Shown in pieces: positions 6,045-10,160 of a stretch of 10,160 bases of DNA. Within the stretch, counting starts at the first letter, position 1. Every line of letters begins with the position of its first letter. Made by a program: the position numbers and the translations under genes. Source of the stretch: Pseudomonadota bacterium (GTDB taxonomy: Bacteria; Pseudomonadota; Alphaproteobacteria; Rhizobiales; Xanthobacteraceae); contig JAEWBW010000614.1 in assembly GCA_023390955.1 (NCBI GenBank), forward strand, positions 1-10,160, written 5' to 3'. The notes under the pieces were generated by a model that was not told the DNA's origin, ran no database searches, and saw nothing but the letters and a program-made list of their open reading frames with translations.

Positions 6045-6635
6045 TCAGTATGGCGGCGCCTTCCGCGCGCGCTGCGCCTTGGCGGCCTCGACCCACCAGG
6101 TGAGATCATCGGCGAAGCGCGGGAACGCCCGCTCCAGCGCCTTGCCGCCGTCGCCGATCGGCTCGCTTTCGGCCGACAATGACTGCGCGATCGGGCCGAC
6201 CCCGATCGTGCTGGATACCACGACCATGCCCATCTCCGAGAGCGTGCCGTGCCAGGCCGTCGCGGCGCGTGCACCGGCAAAGCGGCCCGCGGAATAGCTC
6301 ACGATGGCTGCCGGACGCCAGAACCACTCTTCGAGGAAATGGTCGGTCAGGTTCTTCAGGCCGGGCTGAATCCCCCAATTGTATTCGCCGGTCACGAACA
6401 CGAATCCGTCGGCGTCGCGGATTTGTCCTGCCAGCGTCTCCAGCGCCTCGGGCGCTCCGCCCTTCGGATGTTCCTTGTACATGCGGTCCAGCATCGGCAG
6501 GCCGACCGCCTTGGCGTCGATGAGGGTCACGTCGTCACCGCGCCCGCGCAGGCGCTCGACGACGAAGTTTGCGAGACGGATGCCCATCCGGTCGGACCGG
6601 TAGGAGCCGTAGAAGACGAGGATGCGATTGCTCAT
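6045..6635 (-). CDS. NADPH-dependent FMN reductase-like flavoprotein
   Basis: A 196-residue soluble protein of flavodoxin-like fold. The first strand and phosphate loop, ILVFYGSYRSDRMG (residues 5-18), matches the GSxR FMN-phosphate site of the NADPH-dependent FMN reductase family. Residues 83-100 (GEYNWGIQPGLKNLTDHF) match the hallmark E-Y-N...P-G-x-L-K-N-x-x-D flavin-binding block. Such enzymes pass electrons from NAD(P)H to FMN, quinones, azo dyes or metals (ArsH and ChrR are relatives); the substrate here is open. ATG 6635 is preferred over a GTG at 6656 because it starts immediately before the first strand; neither has a strong ribosome site. It lies 63 bases downstream of the AraC-type regulator gene on the same strand, so the regulator may be co-transcribed with it. 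Confidence 0.88.
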   Translation of the reverse strand: MSNRILVFYGSYRSDRMGIRLANFVVERLRGRGDDVTLIDAKAVGLPMLDRMYKEHPKGGAPEALETLAGQIRDADGFVFVTGEYNWGIQPGLKNLTDHFLEEWFWRPAAIVSYSAGRFAGARAATAWHGTLSEMGMVVVSSTIGVGPIAQSLSAESEPIGDGGKALERAFPRFADDLTWWVEAAKAQRARKAPPY

Positions 6636-6698
6636 GATGGCTGCAGGCTTTAGCACGCAGTTGCGCGCGCTCCGAGTCCCTTCGTCGTCACGCCACCG

Positions 6699-7649
6699 TC
6701 AGCTTCTTCGACCGCGCTCCAGCGTCGCCGACGGCGTCTCACCGAACTGCTGGCGGTAGCTGCGCGAGAAATCGCTCAAATGCCAGAAGCCGGAGGCCAG
6801 CGCCGCCGCCTTCACGCTCTCGGCGCCTGCCAGCAGGCGCCCGCGCACCAGCCATAGCCGCCGCAGGCGCAGATAGCGATGCAGGCTCATCCCGCGATAG
6901 CGCAGAACCGTGTCGTGCAGGGTCCGTACCGACACACCGAGCCTCTTCGCCAGGTCCTCGCTGTAGATGGGTTGACTGAGGTCCTCGTGGAGAACGGCCC
7001 GGACATCCTGAAAGACCTTGAACTGCCGGCCGTCATTGACGCGCACCGACCAACGCGCCGGAACGATGCTGGCGAAGGCGGCATCCGCGCCCGCCAGCAG
7101 GGATTCCCGCATGGCCGAGGCTGTCATGCCAACGTCCGCGCCATCGGCCGGAGCTGCCGCGGCCGCAAGCACTTCGAGTACCACCTTCCGAAGCCATTGC
7201 AGTGCCGACCGGCTGATCTCGTAAACCGCAAAGCTGCCATGGCTCTCGGGCCAGCCGCGATCGCCGACCTCCGGCCGGAACACGACCGAGGTGTATTGTC
7301 GCGCGACCAACTCGACGGCGCTGTACGCCGTCCCTCCGCCGCCAATCACGATCGCCGACCGATCCTCCTGCATTCCGTTGAAGCGGATCGATCCCCTGTG
7401 CTCGTCGTCCATCAGGAAACCGATCGCCGTGCAGTCAGGCGCAAGCTGCGCGTCGATCACGCGCGGAAAGGACTTTGTAAAATTCACGTCGAAGCCCGGC
7501 AGCTGCAGGATCGTCTGCTCGGCCGCAATGCGCCGCACAAGCGGCGTGAAGCTCACGTCCAGCGTCCGGACCGAACTGCGAAACTCGTCGACGTCTGAGA
7601 AGCGAAAGGTCCTGGGCGCCAGCGACGGCGCTGGGTCATTGATACTCAT
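6699..7649 (-). CDS. AraC family transcriptional regulator
   Basis: A 316-residue DNA-binding regulator. Residues about 30-190 form a beta-rich, cupin-like N-terminal part of the kind found in AraC_binding_2 proteins (FTKSFPRVIDAQLAPD, later GGGGTAYSAVELVARQYTSV). The C-terminal 100 residues carry two helix-turn-helix units: YSEDLAKRLGVSVRTLHDTV, with the RYRGMSLHRYLRLRRL linker helix, and VKAAALASGFWHLSDFSRSY followed by RQQFGETPSATL, the standard AraC ending. ATG 7649 is chosen: the frame stays open up to 7937, but that extension runs through the AT-rich promoter region and antisense into the divergent DUF2336 gene. The N-terminal ligand is unknown. It diverges from the DUF2336-PilZ-HD-GYP set and precedes the flavoprotein gene, so either may be its target. 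Confidence 0.93.
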   Translation of the reverse strand: MSINDPAPSLAPRTFRFSDVDEFRSSVRTLDVSFTPLVRRIAAEQTILQLPGFDVNFTKSFPRVIDAQLAPDCTAIGFLMDDEHRGSIRFNGMQEDRSAIVIGGGGTAYSAVELVARQYTSVVFRPEVGDRGWPESHGSFAVYEISRSALQWLRKVVLEVLAAAAAPADGADVGMTASAMRESLLAGADAAFASIVPARWSVRVNDGRQFKVFQDVRAVLHEDLSQPIYSEDLAKRLGVSVRTLHDTVLRYRGMSLHRYLRLRRLWLVRGRLLAGAESVKAAALASGFWHLSDFSRSYRQQFGETPSATLERGRRS

Positions 7650-7818
7650 TGTAAAAACGCCAGAGACGGCAAGTCTGCCAAATTTCGATAATGATTTCCG
7701 AAGCAAACGTGGTGCGACAATACCGAAGCGACTCGATTTTATAACCCATGTTAACAACTTTGCCGCGCAATACACCTGATTAAACGCCAGGCTTTTTTTG
7801 AATGACTTAAGGCCCGCC
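7650..7818. promoter_or_regulatory. AT-rich divergent promoter region between araC-type and DUF2336 genes
   Basis: This 169-base spacer is clearly richer in A and T than the rest of the window and must hold promoters for both directions. Visible elements are TATAAC at 7740-7745 (plus-strand -10 candidate; its complement side reads TTATAAAA), an 8-base palindrome TGTTAACA at 7749-7756, and a small inverted repeat GGCA-AGTC-TGCC at 7668-7679 close to the regulator start. No well-spaced -35 hexamer could be assigned with confidence. AraC proteins usually bind direct repeats here, but I could not identify a convincing pair by eye. Confidence 0.5.
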
Positions 7819-8907
7819 ATGACGGCATTTTCTGCGGCCGACCTGATTATCGAACTGGACGACGCGATCGCGACATCTTCATCCGAGCGCTGCGCGCGGA
7901 TGCTCTCGCGGACCGCGGAGATGCTCGTTGCCGGCAATGACAGGCTGCAGGAGATGCAGATCAGTGTCCTTGACGACGTTCTGGTTCGCCTGACCGGACG
8001 GGCTGCGCCCAGCGCACTCGTTCAACTCAGCACGACCCTCGCCGAGCTACGGTCAGGGCCAAGAGAAACGTTGCGACAACTCGCCTCATGCGACGATCTC
8101 GCAATCGCGGGGCCGGTCCTGCGGAAATCACCGGCATTGTCGGCACCGGATCTTGTCACCATCGCGATGCACAACGGCGAGGATCACCTGCGCGCCATCG
8201 CGTCCCGAACCAGCATCGCGGCTTCGGTGACGGAAGTGCTGGTGCAGCGCGGCAGTTGCAAGATTTGCCTGGACCTCATCGGCAATCCCGGCGCGGAATT
8301 TTCCGATGCGGGCTTCGCCACGCTGATCGGCAGGGCCGAACAGGATGAGGAGATCACCAAGGCCTTGGTGCTGAGGCCGGGCACGCCGGACGCGGTCATT
8401 CGCAACTTGCTGAGCGCATCGCCACAACCGAAGGTCCCCTCGCCCTCGATCTCGCCGGTGCGGGCTGTGGCGGCGCCGGAGCCAGTCGCAGCGAAGCGTC
8501 CTCCCGCCGCCGCGTACGCCGCAGCACGGCCGGAGATCGTCGCGCTCAACCGCACCGGCAAGCTGAACGACTCGACCGTCAACCGCTTCGCAATTCGAGG
8601 CGAGACCGCCAACCTGTTTACGGCGCTGTCGGTGCTGTCGGGCACGCCGATCGAAATCATCGAGCACATCATGGCGGCGACCGATTGCGAAGGCCTGGTC
8701 ATGGCGTGCCGGGCCTCGCGCCTGAACTGGCAGACGACGCTCGCCATTCTCAACAATCGCGGAGCGCGTCTGTCGTTCGGCGATCGCGAACGGGCTCAGA
8801 ACCTGTTCGAGACCCTGATTCTATCGACGAGCCAATGGGCGGTTCGCTGGGGTGAAATCGCCTCAGAATCCAGTGATCGTGCCACCAAATCGGGAGGAAG
8901 CCGATGA
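7819..8907 (+). CDS. DUF2336 domain-containing protein
   Basis: A 362-residue, mostly helical soluble protein without signal peptide. The N-terminal part (about 1-199) reads as an alpha-solenoid: helices repeat with a roughly 35-residue rhythm, e.g. LRQLASCDDLAIAGPVLRKS, then DLVTIAMHNGEDHLRAIAS, then VTEVLVQRGS and DEEITKALVLRPGTPDAVI. A Pro/Ala-rich flexible linker follows (about 200-238), and a C-terminal helical domain (about 239-345; NRTGKLNDSTVNRFAIRG...ALSVLSGTPIEII) completes the usual DUF2336 architecture and length. The family is alphaproteobacterial and has no settled biochemical role. The stop overlaps the PilZ gene start by ATGA, which implies translational coupling and a shared pathway. 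ATG 7819 has AAGG about 7 bases upstream; an in-frame TTG at 7798 is a less likely start. Confidence 0.85.
   Translation: MTAFSAADLIIELDDAIATSSSERCARMLSRTAEMLVAGNDRLQEMQISVLDDVLVRLTGRAAPSALVQLSTTLAELRSGPRETLRQLASCDDLAIAGPVLRKSPALSAPDLVTIAMHNGEDHLRAIASRTSIAASVTEVLVQRGSCKICLDLIGNPGAEFSDAGFATLIGRAEQDEEITKALVLRPGTPDAVIRNLLSASPQPKVPSPSISPVRAVAAPEPVAAKRPPAAAYAAARPEIVALNRTGKLNDSTVNRFAIRGETANLFTALSVLSGTPIEIIEHIMAATDCEGLVMACRASRLNWQTTLAILNNRGARLSFGDRERAQNLFETLILSTSQWAVRWGEIASESSDRATKSGGSR
8892..8898 (+). promoter_or_regulatory. Strong ribosome binding site for the PilZ gene inside the DUF2336 gene
   Basis: GGGAGGA ends 5 bases before the PilZ ATG at 8904 and lies within the last codons of the DUF2336 gene. 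With the ATGA stop-start overlap it supports coupled yet strong translation of the PilZ protein. Confidence 0.7.
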
Positions 8908-9221
8908 CGACGTTCGATGGCCGCAAGGCGTCTCGCGTGCGGATGGATCACAAGCAAGCCGTTAATCTGATGGGCTCAGATGGAACGTGGCGACGGGCCT
9001 GCGTCCTGCTCGATGTCTCGGACACCGGCGCCAAGATCGAGGTCGAGGGAACGCTCGACGTGCTCAAGGCCAAGGAATTCTTCATGCTGCTGTCGTCGAC
9101 GGGCCTCGCCTATCGGCGCTGTGAGCTGGTCTGGATCGACGGCACCATGGCCGGCATCCATTTCATCCAGCCAGGCGGAAAGAAAGCGCCGAAGACGGCG
9201 AGCGACAGAAAGTCGATTTGA
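8904..9221 (+). CDS. Single-domain PilZ protein (c-di-GMP receptor)
   Basis: A 105-residue protein that is essentially one PilZ beta-barrel. Both c-di-GMP binding motifs are intact: RxxxR at residues 7-11 (RKASR) and D-x-S-x-x-G in LLDVSDTGAKIEV (about residues 36-48). The later LVWIDGTMAGIHFIQ is the usual PilZ closing strand pair. A short basic tail (GKKAPKTASDRKS) ends the protein. PilZ proteins bind cyclic di-GMP and pass the signal to partners by protein contact; with no output domain of its own this one must act through another protein. Its coupling to the upstream DUF2336 gene and the downstream HD-GYP gene makes these the first partner candidates (inference). Confidence 0.92.
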   Translation: MTTFDGRKASRVRMDHKQAVNLMGSDGTWRRACVLLDVSDTGAKIEVEGTLDVLKAKEFFMLLSSTGLAYRRCELVWIDGTMAGIHFIQPGGKKAPKTASDRKSI

Positions 9222-9319
9222 GCCGAGCGGATTTGATCGAACTCCAACCCAGTCCACGAACGTGCAACACGCAAACAACGAGAAGCCAGACGGACACGTC
9301 AGACACGGAGGCATGAACC

Positions 9320-10160
9320 ATGTTCGTCCATGTCTTGGCTGATACCTCCGACAGGCTCTTTGGGCTTTGTTCGATCCTGGAAAGGCAATTTACGGTCGCT
9401 GGCGAGCGGCTCGACGTGGAGGCCAAGCTCTCGCAAGCGCCAGGCGCGGTCGTCATCCGTGCCGACCTGCGCGCCGTCGAAAACATTGCGGCACTGAAAA
9501 AGAGAGCTGCGCGCTTCTCCAAGGCCAGCAAGCGCATCTTTCTCCTGGAGCAATCGTCCCATGTCGGCATCTCCCAGGCCTACGCCCTCGGTGCCACGCT
9601 GGTGCTGCCCGGGAAGATCGACGTCACCAAGCTCATGGCTGCCTTGGTCGACCCCTCCGCGGGTGAAGCCGGCGCCGGCAACGGCACCTCGCAGCCGGAC
9701 AATGCGGTCGAGGCCGCCGCCACCGCGATCGCCTCGATGTTCACCTCGGTCACGCTCGGACAGGCGATCGACGTCGACGGCACGAGGGAGGCCGGCCGCA
9801 AGATCACCAACCGGATCTCCGAGCATGGCTTGTCGGAATGGCTGACCACGGTGCGGCGGCACCACGAAGGAACCTACCAGCACTGCCTGCTCGTGACCGG
9901 CGTCGCCATCGATTTCGGGCTCAGCCTGGGTCTACGGAAAAGCGATCTCGAACGGCTCTCGACCGCCGCAATGTTCCATGACATCGGCAAGGCCAAGATT
10001 CCCCTTGCGGTGCTGGACAAGCCGGGACGTCTCGACGACGACGAGCGCGCGCTGATCGAGACTCATCCGGCGGCGGGCTATGACGTGCTGAAGGGGACCG
10101 GGACGATCTCGCCCGAAATTCTCGATGCCGTGCGGCATCATCACGAATATCTCGACGGCA
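9320..10160 (+). CDS. HD-GYP domain protein with pseudo-receiver N-terminus, probable c-di-GMP phosphodiesterase (3' truncated)
   Basis: The first 280 codons are present; the gene runs off the right edge. The start ATG at 9320 has GGAGG 8 bases upstream, and an in-frame TGA at 9314-9316 rules out any longer version. Residues 1-111 have the alternating strand-helix pattern of a receiver domain, but the third strand reads GAVVIRADL, with no aspartate at the expected phosphorylation site. A Gly/Asn-rich linker (about 112-125) and a helical region follow. The HD-GYP part shows TYQH with H188, HDIGK (220-224), HPAAGYD (H249) and HHHEYLDG (273-280), so the metal ligands seen so far are intact; the GYP loop itself would lie just outside. 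HD-GYP proteins hydrolyse c-di-GMP or related cyclic dinucleotides. It follows the PilZ gene after 98 bases, probably in one operon. Confidence 0.9.
   Translation, partial: MFVHVLADTSDRLFGLCSILERQFTVAGERLDVEAKLSQAPGAVVIRADLRAVENIAALKKRAARFSKASKRIFLLEQSSHVGISQAYALGATLVLPGKIDVTKLMAALVDPSAGEAGAGNGTSQPDNAVEAAATAIASMFTSVTLGQAIDVDGTREAGRKITNRISEHGLSEWLTTVRRHHEGTYQHCLLVTGVAIDFGLSLGLRKSDLERLSTAAMFHDIGKAKIPLAVLDKPGRLDDDERALIETHPAAGYDVLKGTGTISPEILDAVRHHHEYLDG

Noticed and set aside
7749..7818. CtrA box (TTAA-N7-TTAA) ahead of the DUF2336 gene
   Set aside because: Three TTAA half-sites are present (7751, 7780, 7807) but none has a partner at the required 7-base spacing.
7650..7937. Upstream extension of the AraC-type regulator by 96 codons
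   Set aside because: The extension crosses the AT-rich promoter spacer and the antisense of the DUF2336 start, and the added residues do not resemble AraC N-termini.

Overview
The window is GC-rich, densely coded DNA with no stretch over 300 bases lacking a gene. Codon use and protein families (Tat-exported TRAP receptor, DUF982, DUF2778/Tlde1, DUF2336, alphaproteobacterial-type chemotaxis receptor) suggest a Bradyrhizobium-like member of the Hyphomicrobiales. This assignment comes from recognised families, not from a database search. I see no tRNA, rRNA, CRISPR array, insertion sequence or other sign of recent transfer.

Left part (1-2219), all on the minus strand in map order: the first 38 codons of a TRAP transporter substrate-binding protein, a SUKH/SMI1-KNR4 protein, a small DUF982-like protein, and a membrane-anchored DUF2778/Tlde1 L,D-transpeptidase-like protein with its His and Cys intact. 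A 145-base divergent spacer (2220-2364) carrying three copies of the heptamer ACCCCCG separates these from a plus-strand DUF1810 protein (2365-2796) and a full methyl-accepting chemotaxis protein (2870-4951). The receptor gene converges on a minus-strand acyltransferase-3 gene (4967-5977), leaving only 15 bases between them.

Right part: minus-strand genes for an NADPH-dependent FMN reductase-like flavoprotein (6045-6635) and an AraC-type regulator (6699-7649). Across an AT-rich 169-base spacer, a plus-strand gene set starts: DUF2336 protein (7819-8907), single-domain PilZ protein (8904-9221, overlapping by ATGA) and an HD-GYP protein with a pseudo-receiver N-terminus (9320 to beyond the window edge).

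The most coherent functional unit is this last set. A c-di-GMP effector (PilZ) and a probable c-di-GMP phosphodiesterase (HD-GYP) follow a translationally coupled DUF2336 helical-repeat protein of unknown role, with an AraC regulator diverging from them. I infer a small c-di-GMP signalling module in which DUF2336 could be the adaptor or output component. The chemotaxis receptor and the cell-envelope enzymes (Tlde1-like, acyltransferase) fit the same theme of surface and motility but are not obviously in the same operon.
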